A stretch of 64,000 nucleotides of DNA, taken from NCBI RefSeq assembly GCF_018881505.1, contig NZ_JACVQC010000001.1, positions 477,832 through 541,831 of the forward strand, in the 5' to 3' direction. The stretch comes from Polynucleobacter sp. UK-Mo-2m-Kol15 (GTDB lineage: Bacteria; Pseudomonadota; Gammaproteobacteria; Burkholderiales; Burkholderiaceae). Position 1 is the first letter of the stretch; each line of letters starts with the position of its first letter. The notes beneath the pieces were generated by a model, which did not search any database, had not been told where the DNA came from, and saw nothing but the letters and a program-made list of their open reading frames with translations. The position numbers and the translations under genes are program-made. Positions 29,183-37,727 of the stretch are shown here, piece after piece.

Positions 29183-30394
29183 ATGTCGGAAATATCAAGA
29201 GAAATCCTCACTGTTGGCGACCTAAACCGCGCCATTGCGAGCTCCCTGGAGGAGCGCTTCGATACCGTTTGGGTTAGCGGGGAGATTTCCAATTTCAAGG
29301 CTTATGACAGTGGGCACTGGTACTTCTCATTAAAGGATGAAGAAGGTCAGATCCGCTGCGTGATGTTCCGTGGTCGTAATGGCCAAGTTGGATTTATGCC
29401 GCAATCCGGGGATTTGGTGGAGCTTGCTGCCAATCTGGGGTTTTATATACCCCGTGGTGATATTCAGCTAACGGTACAAAGTATGCGCCGTGCCGGCATG
29501 GGTGGTCTTTATGAGGCCTTTCTCAAGTTAAAAGCCAAGCTAACAAAAGAAGGTCTCTTTGATTCGGATCGTAAGCATGAGATCCCAAGCCATCCTAGAG
29601 CGATTGGCATCATTACATCACCTCAAGCTGCAGCTTTGAAAGATGTGCTTAGTACCCTTGCGAGAAGAGCGCCGCATATTCCGATTGTGCTTTACCCAAC
29701 ACTAGTGCAGGGACCCGAAGCTCCTGCTGGAATCATCGCCGCTCTCAAAGCCGCTGAAAAAGAAAATGCAGTCGATGTCATTTTGCTGGTTCGGGGCGGA
29801 GGAAGTATTGAGGATCTTTGGGCGTTCAATGACGAGCAGTTGGCATACGCTATCTCACAATCGCCAATCCCCATTGTGAGTGGTGTTGGTCATGAGACGG
29901 ATGTGACGATTGCAGACTTTGTTGCTGACTTGCGTGCACCCACTCCTACTGGAGCAGCAGAGTTGGCTGCGCCACGTCGCGATCAAATGCTGCAAGAGTT
30001 AGATGCCATCATGCAAGCACTCTTACAAAGAGTGAATCAACGAATTGAGCGTGAAGCACAAACCTTAGATCAATTGGCGCTGAGATTAAGTCATGCCTTA
30101 CCCAATCCTGATCGCATGCGCGAGCAAATAAATAGTTGGCATCAAAGACTCAATCAGGCTTGGACTGTCAGAATGGAAAACTGGAGGCGCAATCAAGGAC
30201 ATTACCAATCGCAGCTAGAAATGCTCAACCCGCAAAGAACGCTAGAGCGTGGCTATGCAGTGATTTTGAGTAAAGAAGCTGGGGCAATGCAAGCCGTGCG
30301 CAACCCCAATGAGCTCAATACTAAAGACGCTTTCCAGGTGCGCTTGGCAGAAGGTCAGGTGGAGGTGGAGTTTTCTAAACTTGAGATTGATTAA
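29183..30394 (+). CDS. xseA: Exodeoxyribonuclease VII large subunit
   Basis: Catalytic subunit of the single-strand-specific exonuclease VII. The N-terminal OB-fold domain has LTVGDLNRAIASSLEERF and VWVSGEISNFK. The catalytic domain has GIITSPQAAALKDVL and LLVRGGGSIEDLWAFNDE, with VGHETDVTIADFVADLRAPTP. C-terminal coiled coil, then NPQRTLERGYAV. About 403 residues from ATG 29183; a GTG at 29162 is in frame. The small subunit gene xseB is not in the window. Confidence 0.95.
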   Translation: MSEISREILTVGDLNRAIASSLEERFDTVWVSGEISNFKAYDSGHWYFSLKDEEGQIRCVMFRGRNGQVGFMPQSGDLVELAANLGFYIPRGDIQLTVQSMRRAGMGGLYEAFLKLKAKLTKEGLFDSDRKHEIPSHPRAIGIITSPQAAALKDVLSTLARRAPHIPIVLYPTLVQGPEAPAGIIAALKAAEKENAVDVILLVRGGGSIEDLWAFNDEQLAYAISQSPIPIVSGVGHETDVTIADFVADLRAPTPTGAAELAAPRRDQMLQELDAIMQALLQRVNQRIEREAQTLDQLALRLSHALPNPDRMREQINSWHQRLNQAWTVRMENWRRNQGHYQSQLEMLNPQRTLERGYAVILSKEAGAMQAVRNPNELNTKDAFQVRLAEGQVEVEFSKLEID

Positions 30395-30403
30395 TTACTC
30401 TAC

Positions 30404-30817
30404 TTAATAAGCGCGTTCAAAAAATACTCCAGCTGGAATCTTGAAGCGTTTTGCTAAAGAATTAATTTGTCGCACATTAAGCTGCCGCGTTCCAGAAAGA
30501 ATTTGAGAAACAACGCTTTGATTACCTACTTCAGGTAAATCAGATTGCTTAAGCTTATGTTCTTCCATTAAAAAAGATAGCAAGGCTTGAGGTTGTACAT
30601 CTGGAACATCGTAATGCTCCAAGTCATAGGCTCGTATTAATTCGCTAGCAATCTCCAGCAAGTCTAATAGAGGGTGCTTCTTTGAGCCGCCAATAACATC
30701 GGTCAACATGTCTGCAAACCCAACCATTTTTTGGTATTGCTTTTCAGAGTGAATGGGGCTGAGATCAACGGTTTTTGATAACGCTTCCCAAGCTTTTTGT
30801 AGGTCATTTAAGTTCAT
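30404..30817 (-). CDS. HigA-type antitoxin, orphaned
   Basis: A helix-turn-helix antitoxin of the HigA type of about 137 residues. The N-terminal half is helical (DLSPIHSEKQYQKMVGFADM). The C-terminal HTH reads MEEHKLKQSDLPEVGNQSVV, followed by SQILSGTRQLNVRQINSLAKRF. ATG 30817 overlaps the stop of the upstream toxin remnant, the normal higBA coupling; an in-frame GTG lies three codons upstream. Only the tail of its toxin remains, so it may now act alone as a regulator or be on the way out. Confidence 0.85.
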   Translation of the reverse strand: MNLNDLQKAWEALSKTVDLSPIHSEKQYQKMVGFADMLTDVIGGSKKHPLLDLLEIASELIRAYDLEHYDVPDVQPQALLSFLMEEHKLKQSDLPEVGNQSVVSQILSGTRQLNVRQINSLAKRFKIPAGVFFERAY

Positions 30818-30924
30818 TTTTTCCACCCATCTTTGTCATAGTCTTTGTGGGTCAACACAGCCTTGATATAGCAGAGCTGTCTTTCAAACTGCAGAAATAC
30901 CACTAGACGGTACAAGATATTTCT
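30814..30924 (-). pseudogene. HigB mRNA interferase, C-terminal remnant
   Basis: After a TAG at 30925-30927 the minus strand reads RNILYRLVVFLQFERQLCYI, continuing KAVLTHKDYDKDGWKK, stop. This matches the last third of HigB toxins (YRLIVxxxFxxxxxFIKxVLTHxxYDK). The 36 codons have no start codon and abut the end of murB (10 bp), so the 5' two thirds have been deleted. The stop overlaps the higA start, preserving the original operon junction. Confidence 0.8.
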
Positions 30925-30937
30925 CTAAATCAACAGT

Positions 30938-31984
30938 TTAGAGAATATTGGGCTCAATCTCCAGTTCAACACCAAATACATTTAGTACTTTGTCTTGAAT
31001 AGATTGGGCCAGAGCCAAAATATCTTTGGCTGTGCCACCGCCATGATTGACTAGTACTAAGGCTTGTTTTTGATAGACCCCGACAGGCCCTACAGTTTTA
31101 CCTTTGAACCCACACTGATCAATTAGCCAGCCGGCAGCAAGCTTACGCATACCTTCACGGTCTGGATAAGAAACAATTTCTGGAAACTGTTCTCGTAGCG
31201 CTTCAAACTTGGTATTAGCCACTACCGGGTTTTGGAAAAAGCTTCCTGCATTACCAATGACTTTGGGGTCTGGTAATTTATGCGTCCGAATGGCGCAGAC
31301 GGCTTTGAAGATATCCTGAGCGCTGACATTTTGTTTATCTTTACTATCGATAAATTGTTTTGCTAGATCGGCATAGTGAATACGTGGCACCCAAGTTTTA
31401 GGGATTTTAAAAACGACCTTTGTCACGATATATTGTTGGGGATGTTGCTTAAAGTAGCTATCGCGATAGGCAAAGCGGCATGCTTCTTTGGGCAGGGTGA
31501 CAAAGGCATGAGTTCCAGTATCGAAAGCTTCAATGCTATCGATATAGTCAGCAATTTCTACGCCATAAGCTCCAATGTTTTGTATGGGTGCTGCGCCTAC
31601 CGTACCTGGAATAAGTGCTAAGTTTTCTAGGCCAGGCAGATTTTGTTCCAATGTCCATGCTACGAATTCATGCCAATTAATCCCTGCACCAACGGCAATA
31701 AAGGTATTCCCCTCATCGGAGCCGAGGATTTCCTGCCCAGGGATATTCATCAGCAGAGTTACTCCAGGTAGAGCGCTTGGGAGGATGACGTTGCTACCCC
31801 CGCCCAGAACTCGCCAAGATAAGTTTTGTCTCTGAATATCTGCAACTACAGTGGGGAGTTGTTCTGCGGCAGTAATCTCATAAGCGAGCTCTGCATAAGC
31901 CTCAAAGCCAAAGGTATTGCGGTGCTTAAGCCCCATATTGGACGTCAATTTTGGCAAGAGAGGCGCATTTTGTGCGGAGTTCAT
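30938..31984 (-). CDS. murB: UDP-N-acetylenolpyruvoylglucosamine reductase
   Basis: FAD/NADPH enzyme forming UDP-MurNAc for peptidoglycan. It has LGGGSNVILPS, then GVEIADYIDSIEAFD and the conserved CRFAYRDSYFK. NAGSFFQNPVV and AAGWLIDQCGFKG complete the family signature, with the long C-terminal domain of type I MurB. At 348 residues it is full length. Confidence 0.95.
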   Translation of the reverse strand: MNSAQNAPLLPKLTSNMGLKHRNTFGFEAYAELAYEITAAEQLPTVVADIQRQNLSWRVLGGGSNVILPSALPGVTLLMNIPGQEILGSDEGNTFIAVGAGINWHEFVAWTLEQNLPGLENLALIPGTVGAAPIQNIGAYGVEIADYIDSIEAFDTGTHAFVTLPKEACRFAYRDSYFKQHPQQYIVTKVVFKIPKTWVPRIHYADLAKQFIDSKDKQNVSAQDIFKAVCAIRTHKLPDPKVIGNAGSFFQNPVVANTKFEALREQFPEIVSYPDREGMRKLAAGWLIDQCGFKGKTVGPVGVYQKQALVLVNHGGGTAKDILALAQSIQDKVLNVFGVELEIEPNIL

Positions 31985-32063
31985 GCCACAATCTTATTCG
32001 CAATCGCATTTGCCAAGGCAAAGTGCCCAACCAAATTACCAAGATATGACCTAAGGAGTAGAT

Positions 32064-32549
32064 ATGCCAACATTTGACGTAGTTTGCGAACCAGACATGA
32101 TTGAGTTGAAAAACGCAGTCGAGCAATCCAACAAAGAGATTACCAATCGCTTTGACTTCAAAGGCTCTGATAGCCGTGTAGAGCAAAAAGATGAGACTCT
32201 CATTCTATTTGGCGATGATGATTTCAAATTAGGCCAAGTGCGCGATGTCTTAATTAGCAAGATGGCAAAGCGCAACGTAGACGTGCGTTATCTCAAGGAT
32301 GACAAAACTGAAACGATTGGTGGCGATAAGCGTAAGCAAACCATGAAAATTCAGAAGGGCATTACTTCTGAGCTCTCTAAGAAAGTAGTCCGCATCATTA
32401 AAGATAGCAAGATTAAAGTGCAGGCCAGTATCCAAGGTGACGCAGTGCGCGTGACTGGCGCTAAGCGTGATGACTTACAAGAAACCATGGCTTTGCTCAA
32501 GAAAGAAGTTACTGAGGCTCCTTTGGGCTTTAACAACTTCCGCGACTAA
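32064..32549 (+). CDS. yajQ: YajQ family nucleotide-binding protein
   Basis: YajQ/UPF0234 protein; a Xanthomonas homologue binds cyclic di-GMP and acts as a transcription co-regulator. The 161 residues begin [20 protein letters not shown]. They include [10 protein letters not shown] and [20 protein letters not shown] and end with the family-typical LGFNNFRD. It is divergent from murB across 79 bp. Confidence 0.94.
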   Translation: MPTFDVVCEPDMIELKNAVEQSNKEITNRFDFKGSDSRVEQKDETLILFGDDDFKLGQVRDVLISKMAKRNVDVRYLKDDKTETIGGDKRKQTMKIQKGITSELSKKVVRIIKDSKIKVQASIQGDAVRVTGAKRDDLQETMALLKKEVTEAPLGFNNFRD

Positions 32550-32566
32550 CTCATTCTCAGTGTGGG

Positions 32567-32587
32567 TGGGTATTGGCTCAATACCCA
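32567..32587 (+). terminator. Hairpin after yajQ
   Basis: Arms TGGGTATTG and CAATACCCA around GCT, 18 bases after the yajQ stop. The 3' tail is not T-rich, so termination efficiency is uncertain. Confidence 0.5.
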
Positions 32588-32605
32588 TCTATATAACCCT
32601 AAAAA

Positions 32606-32635
32606 GTTCCATTATGGAACCTAATGGATTATAAT
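32606..32635 (+). promoter_or_regulatory. Operator and -10 of ParD-like/RelE-like module
   Basis: GTTCCATTATGGAAC (32606-32620) is a perfect palindrome with 7-base arms. Related half-sites (AATGGATTATAATGGACC) follow and overlap a consensus -10 TATAAT (32630-32635). The layout fits repression by the antitoxin encoded directly downstream; inferred. Confidence 0.6.
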
Positions 32636-32658
32636 GGACCAATTCTGAGGAGGTGAGT

Positions 32659-32868
32659 ATGTCTATAAACGTGAAGTTATCTGAAAATTTAGTGGAGCAG
32701 GCCAAGGCCTATGGGCAGATTGAGCATCGTTCAGTGCCCAAGCAGATCGAGTACTGGTCTCAGATCGGTAAAGTTGCTCAGGAAAATCCAGACCTACCAT
32801 TTTCAATGATCCGTAAGATTTTGATTGCGGATCAAGAGCCGATTGTTGGTGAGTACGTTTTTAGTTAA
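32659..32868 (+). CDS. ParD-like family antitoxin
   Basis: A 69-residue ParD-like (TA_antitoxin) protein. The ribbon-helix-helix start is MSINVKLSENLVEQAKAYGQI, followed by EHRSVPKQIEYWSQIGKVA, characteristic of this group. A strong Shine-Dalgarno GAGGAGG (32647-32653) sits five bases before ATG 32659, deciding the start over the GTG at 32653. The stop overlaps the toxin start (TAATG). Confidence 0.88.
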   Translation: MSINVKLSENLVEQAKAYGQIEHRSVPKQIEYWSQIGKVAQENPDLPFSMIRKILIADQEPIVGEYVFS

Positions 32869-33146
32869 TGCGTTTACTCCTTACCGCCTCGTTTGTTAGG
32901 GCAATCAAAAAATTACACCCACTACAAAAAACCGACTTAGATAATGCGCTTAGGGTCCTTAGCTCAGACCCCTCTATTGGCGAAGCTAAGGTTGGAGATT
33001 TTTTTGGGGTGCGAGTTTTTAAGTTTCGACTTTCTCAGCAGCAATGTTTGCTTGCGTATCGGATCTTAGATGAAGAGAGTGTGAAGCTCCTGACCTTTGG
33101 TCCGCATGAGAATTTCTATCGCGACTTAAAGCGCCATGAAGACTGA
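32868..33146 (+). CDS. RelE/ParE-superfamily toxin
   Basis: A 92-residue RelE-fold protein partnered with the preceding ParD-like antitoxin. LLLTASFVRAIKKLHPLQKTDLDNAL forms the N-terminal helical pair and strand. VRVFKFRLSQQQCLLAYRI and LLTFGPHENFYRDLKR match the RelE core and C-terminal catalytic region. Its last 11 bases overlap the start of xerD, so toxin and recombinase are likely on one transcript. Confidence 0.82.
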   Translation: MRLLLTASFVRAIKKLHPLQKTDLDNALRVLSSDPSIGEAKVGDFFGVRVFKFRLSQQQCLLAYRILDEESVKLLTFGPHENFYRDLKRHED

Positions 33147-34065
33147 AATAGACACAACCCCATCGATTTCACCAGCAAGCCAAGAAGCCATCGAGCGCTT
33201 CTGTGATGCTTGTTGGTTGGAAGATGGTTTGGCAAAAAATAGTTTGTCTGCTTATCGCCGAGATCTATTGCTCTTAGCTCAGTGGCTTCAAAAAGATTCT
33301 GGAATCGATCTCTACGGTGTTACTGAAAAAGATTTGACTGCCTATATCGCGCATCGTCGCGCTGATAAGGCCACTACTGCCAATCGTAGGCTGACGGTAT
33401 TTAAGCGTTTTTACCGTCACGCTTTACGAATCAATTTAGTCAAGAGCGATCCTTGCATTGGCTTACGTGCTGCTAAACAAGCTTTACGTTTTCCTAAGAC
33501 CCTGAGTGAAGATCATGTCACTGCGTTGCTGAATGCCCCAGATGTAGAGACATCACTAGGTTTGCGCGATCGCACCATGCTGGAATTAATGTATGCCAGC
33601 GGCTTGCGGGTTTCAGAAATCGTTTCTTTAAAGACGGTGGCACTTGGCTTAAACGAGGGCGTTGTCAGAATCGTGAACGGTAAAGGTGGCAAAGAACGTC
33701 TAGTGCCATTTGGTGGGGAAGCGGGGGAGTGGTTGCGACGTTATTTGACGGAGGGTAGAACACCACTACTTGAGGGTAAGACTACGGATGCTGTGTTCGT
33801 CGGGCGCCACACTGGCACAGGTCTCACTCGTCAGGCCTTTTGGGCGCTGATTAAGCGATATGCCACGATTGCCAACATTCCGGTTGCATTATCGCCACAC
33901 ACTTTGCGCCATGCTTTTGCCACCCATTTGCTCAACCACGGGGCAGATTTAAGGGTAGTGCAACTGCTTTTGGGCCATGCTGACATCTCTACAACCCAGA
34001 TCTACACCCACGTGGCTAGAGAGCGTCTGAAGTCGATTCATCAGCAGCATCATCCTAGGGGCTAA
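33136..34065 (+). CDS. xerD: Tyrosine recombinase XerD
   Basis: Site-specific recombinase that resolves chromosome dimers at dif with XerC. The N-terminal SAM-like DNA-binding domain spans residues 15-105. The catalytic domain has Arg158 (YASGLRVSE), Lys183, the H255-x-x-R258 box (SPHTLRHAFATH), His281 and the nucleophile Tyr290 (TTQIYTHV). At 309 residues it fits XerD and not an integrase. The start lies inside the 3' end of the upstream toxin gene; no alternative Met occurs for over 100 residues. Confidence 0.93.
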   Translation: MKTEIDTTPSISPASQEAIERFCDACWLEDGLAKNSLSAYRRDLLLLAQWLQKDSGIDLYGVTEKDLTAYIAHRRADKATTANRRLTVFKRFYRHALRINLVKSDPCIGLRAAKQALRFPKTLSEDHVTALLNAPDVETSLGLRDRTMLELMYASGLRVSEIVSLKTVALGLNEGVVRIVNGKGGKERLVPFGGEAGEWLRRYLTEGRTPLLEGKTTDAVFVGRHTGTGLTRQAFWALIKRYATIANIPVALSPHTLRHAFATHLLNHGADLRVVQLLLGHADISTTQIYTHVARERLKSIHQQHHPRG

Positions 34066-34078
34066 GCTTGCTAAATGG

Positions 34079-34097
34079 TATCATTTTATGATATCAT
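34079..34097 (+). promoter_or_regulatory. TATCAT repeat operator of HicAB
   Basis: Three interleaved TATCAT/ATGATA half-sites: TATCAT-TTT-ATGATA (34079-34093) and ATGATATCAT (34088-34097), ending eight bases before the hicA ATG. Likely the HicB-bound operator. Confidence 0.55.
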
Positions 34098-34104
34098 TTA
34101 ATCT

Positions 34105-34359
34105 ATGAATAGCAAACACCAAAAAACCTTACAAGCCGTGTTTGCCAAACCCACTTCAGCAACAATAGAGTGGAGAAGGATTGAATTATTGTTACTGGCA
34201 GTCGGCAGTCAATGCGTCGAGGGTGAGGGTTCTAGGGTAAGTTTTTTAATGAATAATCATCGATTGGATTTACATAGGCCCCATCCCGGCAAAGAAGCAA
34301 AGAGGTATCAGGTAAAAGATGTTCAAAGTTTTTTGGTTCTAATAGGAGTTAAGCCATGA
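34105..34359 (+). CDS. hicA: HicA-type toxin
   Basis: An 84-residue HicA-family mRNA interferase with a dsRBD-like fold. FAKPTSATIEWRRIELLLLAVG and RPHPGKEAKRYQVKDVQSFL are diagnostic of the longer HicA subgroup. Its GEGSRVSF replaces the GSHH catalytic turn of the short HicA group. The stop overlaps the hicB start (ATGA). Confidence 0.87.
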   Translation: MNSKHQKTLQAVFAKPTSATIEWRRIELLLLAVGSQCVEGEGSRVSFLMNNHRLDLHRPHPGKEAKRYQVKDVQSFLVLIGVKP

Positions 34360-34682
34360 ACAAACCGCTAAGTTATAAAAATTATTCCGCCAATATTGAA
34401 TTTGATGGTGATGACCGTATTTTTGTTGGCCACTTGACTGGCATTACTGACATCGTCTCGTTTCATGGAGAGTCTGTTTCAGAGTTAATTAATGCATTCG
34501 AATTGGCTGTGGATGGTTACATCGCAATGTCTGCGGCACATGGTGTGAAGCCACAAAAACCATATTCTGGGAAGTTGATGTTGCGCATTACACCGGAAAT
34601 TCATGCAAAAGTGGCAAGAGTTGCGCAGGCGTCTGGAAAAAGTATTAATGCTTGGGTCTCTGATGTGCTGCAGGCGGCATGA
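34356..34682 (+). CDS. hicB: HicB-type antitoxin
   Basis: A 108-residue HicB antitoxin. The N-terminal partial RNase H-like fold includes YSANIEFDGDDRIFVGHLTG and IVSFHGESVSELINAFELAV. The C-terminal ribbon-helix-helix is GKLMLRITPEIHAKVARVAQ followed by ASGKSINAWVSDVL. Coupled to hicA by a 4-base overlap. Confidence 0.92.
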   Translation: MNKPLSYKNYSANIEFDGDDRIFVGHLTGITDIVSFHGESVSELINAFELAVDGYIAMSAAHGVKPQKPYSGKLMLRITPEIHAKVARVAQASGKSINAWVSDVLQAA

Positions 34683-34742
34683 GCTATAGCCGGAGATCAT
34701 TAATTCCTCTACATCCCAGTAAAGGTTGGCTTTTTCGGAAAG

Positions 34743-35147
34743 TTAAGAGTCTATCCAATTCTCTAGAGCAAGGTTTGAGACTCTTTGAAATTCGCGCACA
34801 TTATTCGTCACTAAGATAAGCCCTTGGCTGATTGCATGAGCTGCAATATGAATATCATTTTCACCAATGATTTCACCCCTCTTCTCTAATGACGCTTTAA
34901 TTTGTCCATAGTGTTGTGATGCCTTCGCGTCGTAAGGAAGTACCTCAAGATGACTAATGAATTCTTCAATCGCCTCTAAATTTTTATCTATATTTGCGCT
35001 TTTCTCAGCTCCATAGATTAATTCTGAGAGTGTGATGCTTGAAATCGCCATTCGACTAGCGTTAGTGTTGAAAATTTTCAACACTTCAATGGGTCTGCGT
35101 TTGAGTACGTAAATGACAATATTTGTATCAAGTAAATACTTGAGCAT
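34743..35147 (-). CDS. vapC: VapC-type PIN-domain ribonuclease toxin
   Basis: A 134-residue PIN-domain toxin; relatives cleave tRNA or rRNA. Acidic residues are Asp7 (LLDTNIVIY), Glu42 (TLSELIYGAEKS) and Asp98 (GENDIHIAAHA), with the TNN motif at 114-116. Its ATG overlaps the vapB stop by one base. Opposite in orientation to hicAB, 60 bp away. Confidence 0.94.
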   Translation of the reverse strand: MLKYLLDTNIVIYVLKRRPIEVLKIFNTNASRMAISSITLSELIYGAEKSANIDKNLEAIEEFISHLEVLPYDAKASQHYGQIKASLEKRGEIIGENDIHIAAHAISQGLILVTNNVREFQRVSNLALENWIDS

Positions 35148-35386
35148 TACAGACTTTCTCGCTCAACAGGTTTTTGTTCCCCCCGCTCATTCATAAAGTC
35201 GTCGGATACGACCGGGCCGCTTAGGAAAAAGTTATCCCAAGTATTTTCAAGGGGGCTAATGATTCGCTCGCGACCGCGAATGCGCACAATGACCTTTTTT
35301 ACTTCATCAGGCAAACGGGCTTCTGCAGGCAGTCTGACTGCCTGGGTTCTATTGTTGGTGAACACAGTTGTAATCGAAATTGCCAT
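35147..35386 (-). CDS. vapB: VapB-type antitoxin
   Basis: A 79-residue SpoVT/AbrB-fold antitoxin of the VagC/VapB kind. TTVFTNNRTQAVRLPAEARL is the swapped-hairpin DNA-binding start. The C-terminal tail (WDNFFLSGPVVSDDFMNER) should neutralise VapC. The gene is preceded by GAGGAGA as ribosome binding site and a direct-repeat operator. Confidence 0.93.
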   Translation of the reverse strand: MAISITTVFTNNRTQAVRLPAEARLPDEVKKVIVRIRGRERIISPLENTWDNFFLSGPVVSDDFMNERGEQKPVERESL

Positions 35387-35399
35387 AGTGTCTCCTCAT

Positions 35400-35423
35400 G
35401 TATATAGCAATAGTATATAGCAA
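35400..35423 (-). promoter_or_regulatory. Direct-repeat operator of vapBC
   Basis: GTATATAGCAA occurs twice, at 35400-35410 and 35413-35423, a 13-bp period. It lies just upstream of vapB in the core promoter region, consistent with VapBC autoregulation. Confidence 0.55.
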
Positions 35424-35480
35424 AGACTTCATCCTGACCAGTTAGAAACCTTTGTTCGGGGAAGTGTTTAAGATAGGGTC

Positions 35481-36146
35481 ATGAATTTAACCTTAGATCT
35501 TTTGCTCATACCGGCCGCCTACTTGATTGGTTCAATCTCATTTGCGGTAGTGGTCAGTAAGTGCATGCGTTTACCTGACCCCCATTCCTATGGATCAGGT
35601 AACCCAGGCGCCACTAATGTTCTGCGAACAGGTAACAAGCTGGCAGCCGTTCTCACATTGATTGGCGATGCGCTGAAGGGGTATTTGGCGGTCATGCTCG
35701 GACGAATTTTGCTAGGTGATACATCTTTAACGTCAACGCTCAATTCTTGGTTGTTGTGCGGGGTTGTAGTTGCTGTTTTCTTGGGCCACTTGTTTCCCGT
35801 GTTTCATGGCTTTAAAGGTGGCAAAGGCGTTGCTACTGCTTGCGGAATTTTGTTCGGCATTAATTGGATCTTGGGTGCAGCTACTTTGGCAACCTGGATC
35901 ATCGTGGCGATGTTCATGCGGTACTCCTCTTTAGCTGCTTTAGCAGCCGCAGTATTTGGCCCAATCTATTTTGTTTTCTTGTTTGGTTTGCAACCGATGG
36001 CTATTGCACTCTTGGTGGTGTGCTTATTATTAATTTGGCGTCATCGCACTAACATCACCAATCTCATGAATGGCACTGAGTCTCGTATTGGCTCAAAGAA
36101 AAAAGCCAAACCTGCAGATACTTTAAATTCACAAGGCCAGTTATGA
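35481..36146 (+). CDS. plsY: Glycerol-3-phosphate acyltransferase PlsY
   Basis: Membrane acyltransferase using acyl-phosphate to acylate glycerol 3-phosphate, the first step of phospholipid synthesis. The motifs are [35 protein letters not shown] and a C-terminal loop before RHRTNI. About five transmembrane helices, 221 residues. The stop overlaps the next start (ATGA). Confidence 0.95.
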   Translation: MNLTLDLLLIPAAYLIGSISFAVVVSKCMRLPDPHSYGSGNPGATNVLRTGNKLAAVLTLIGDALKGYLAVMLGRILLGDTSLTSTLNSWLLCGVVVAVFLGHLFPVFHGFKGGKGVATACGILFGINWILGAATLATWIIVAMFMRYSSLAALAAAVFGPIYFVFLFGLQPMAIALLVVCLLLIWRHRTNITNLMNGTESRIGSKKKAKPADTLNSQGQL

Positions 36147-36514
36147 CCATTGCCTATTGGTGTGTTTTGTTCATGGGATTATTTCCGATCGTAGCGGCTG
36201 GCATTGCTAAAAAAGGATTTGAGGGTTATGACAATGGTATGCCACGTGAGTGGCTTGCCAAACAGACGGGCTTTCGGGCGCGAGCGAATGCTGCGCAAGC
36301 CAACCTCTTTGAATCCCTCCCTTTCTTTTTTGCGGCAGTGATCATTGCCACTATTGCAAATGCGCCACAAGAGCGTATCGATCTTTTGGCTCTTGGCTTT
36401 GTGGCTGCCCGAATTGCTTACCTGGTTTGCTACGTAGCTAACTGGCCGACTACTCGATCTATCGTGTGGCTTGCTGGCTTAGCTTGTGTCGTAGCCATTT
36501 TCTTCCAAATTTAG
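36143..36514 (+). CDS. MAPEG family membrane protein
   Basis: A 123-residue four-helix membrane protein. [22 protein letters not shown] is the MAPEG signature (R-A-N-x-x-Q-x-N-x-x-E-x-x-P) and [13 protein letters not shown] lies near the end. Eukaryotic members handle glutathione conjugates; the role of bacterial members is unknown. Translationally coupled to plsY. Confidence 0.88.
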   Translation: MTIAYWCVLFMGLFPIVAAGIAKKGFEGYDNGMPREWLAKQTGFRARANAAQANLFESLPFFFAAVIIATIANAPQERIDLLALGFVAARIAYLVCYVANWPTTRSIVWLAGLACVVAIFFQI

Positions 36515-36543
36515 TTTATAAAAAATTCAACGAACCCATATTT

Positions 36544-37323
36544 ATGCCTACTAAGAAAATTCCTACTAAGACAGCTAGCAAAGCCCCTAGCAAAAAATCG
36601 ACCAGTGTCACGCCGGCAAAGAAAGCTGCCCCTAAAAAGAGTGATAGCGGAACACCTTTATCAGTAGTGATTCGTCGGCGTATTTTGGCGCAAAAGGCAC
36701 GCTTTCATGCCAATGACAATATCGCTCAATTTATTCAGCCCGGTGAGCTAGAGGGCTTGGTGGATGAGGTTGCGGAAAAGATGCAGGCGGTATTAGAGAG
36801 TTTGGTGATTGATACCGAGAGTGATCACAACACTAAAAATACGAGTCAACGTGTAGCCAAGATGTTTGTTAAAGAAGTTTTCAACGGGCGCTATGTTGAG
36901 CAGCCTACGCTAACGAAATTTCCGAATGTAAGTCGCCTTAATGAGTTGATGATTATTGGCCCCATCACTGTGCGCAGTGCCTGCTCTCATCATCTTTGCC
37001 CGATCATGGGCCGTATTTGGATTGGCGTGCTACCAAGTAAAGAGTCTGCTTTGATTGGTCTGTCAAAGTACTCACGTCTTACTGAGTGGGTCATGTGTCG
37101 TCCGCAGATTCAAGAAGAGGCTGTGGTTGAGTTGGCAGACATGCTCGAGAAAAAAATTAAGCCAGTTGGTGTTGCCATCGTGATGGATGCCGATCATTTC
37201 TGCATGCAATGGCGCGGGGTAAAAGATCGTGACTCGAAGATGGTCAATAGCGTGATGCGTGGCGCCTTTCTCAAAGACTCCAATTTGCGCAGAGAATTTT
37301 TATCCTTACTGGATAAGAGATAA
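36544..37323 (+). CDS. folE: GTP cyclohydrolase I
   Basis: First enzyme of tetrahydrofolate (and queuosine precursor) synthesis. After a Lys/Ala/Pro-rich N-terminal extension of about 40 residues the conserved domain follows. It includes DHNTKNTSQRVAKMFVKEVF and the zinc/substrate site SACSHHLCPIMGRIWIG. SKYSRLTEWVMCRPQIQE and the C-terminal Cys in DADHFCMQWRG complete it. ATG 36544 is preferred over an in-frame start inside the MAPEG gene. About 259 residues. Confidence 0.94.
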   Translation: MPTKKIPTKTASKAPSKKSTSVTPAKKAAPKKSDSGTPLSVVIRRRILAQKARFHANDNIAQFIQPGELEGLVDEVAEKMQAVLESLVIDTESDHNTKNTSQRVAKMFVKEVFNGRYVEQPTLTKFPNVSRLNELMIIGPITVRSACSHHLCPIMGRIWIGVLPSKESALIGLSKYSRLTEWVMCRPQIQEEAVVELADMLEKKIKPVGVAIVMDADHFCMQWRGVKDRDSKMVNSVMRGAFLKDSNLRREFLSLLDKR

Positions 37324-37331
37324 ATATCAGA

Positions 37332-37580
37332 ATGTGTGTTTCAACTCTCGGAATCAATAGATATTTTAGATATTTATTTAGGATTACTCTTGGATGTATT
37401 GCGGGAGCTTTCCTATTTGGATGTTCTTTGTATCCTGATGTGAACAGTGACCCCGCCAAAAACAATAAGGCCACTTTTCAGCGTGATGCATTAGATTGTG
37501 CCAAGTCCTATCCTGAGACAGGTTCTGGTGCGCATGTGAAGCAACGGATTTCTTGCATGAACCTCAAGGGTTGGCGCTAA
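37332..37580 (+). CDS. Small predicted lipoprotein
   Basis: An 82-residue protein with a type II signal. The hydrophobic ITLGCIAGAFLFG precedes Cys31 (LFGCSLYPD). The mature part is short and polar with two more cysteines (ALDCAKSYP, ISCMNLKGW), which could form a disulfide. It lies eight bases after folE. No family recognised. Confidence 0.7.
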   Translation: MCVSTLGINRYFRYLFRITLGCIAGAFLFGCSLYPDVNSDPAKNNKATFQRDALDCAKSYPETGSGAHVKQRISCMNLKGWR

Positions 37581-37596
37581 CCCTGAATCTTTTTTA

Positions 37597-37621
37597 TTTA
37601 TTGAGAACAATTCTCAATAAA
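37597..37621. promoter_or_regulatory. Fur-box-like inverted repeat upstream of the HiPIP gene
   Basis: TTTATTGAGAA-CAA-TTCTCAATAAA has perfect 11-base arms. Its core TGAGAACAATTCTCA (37602-37616) is close to the 7-1-7 Fur pattern TGAtAATnATtATCA, in the TGAGAA form often seen in betaproteobacteria. There is no T-run after it, so a terminator for the preceding gene is less likely. The HiPIP ATG is 107 bp downstream. Confidence 0.45.
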
Positions 37622-37727
37622 TAAACCAATAAAATCAATTGCTTACGTTGACTGTAGTCGAGCATTTCCTTCTGTTCTATGATCGTTCCAACGCAGTTTT
37701 TGTTCTATTTCACCCTTTGGAGTTCAT

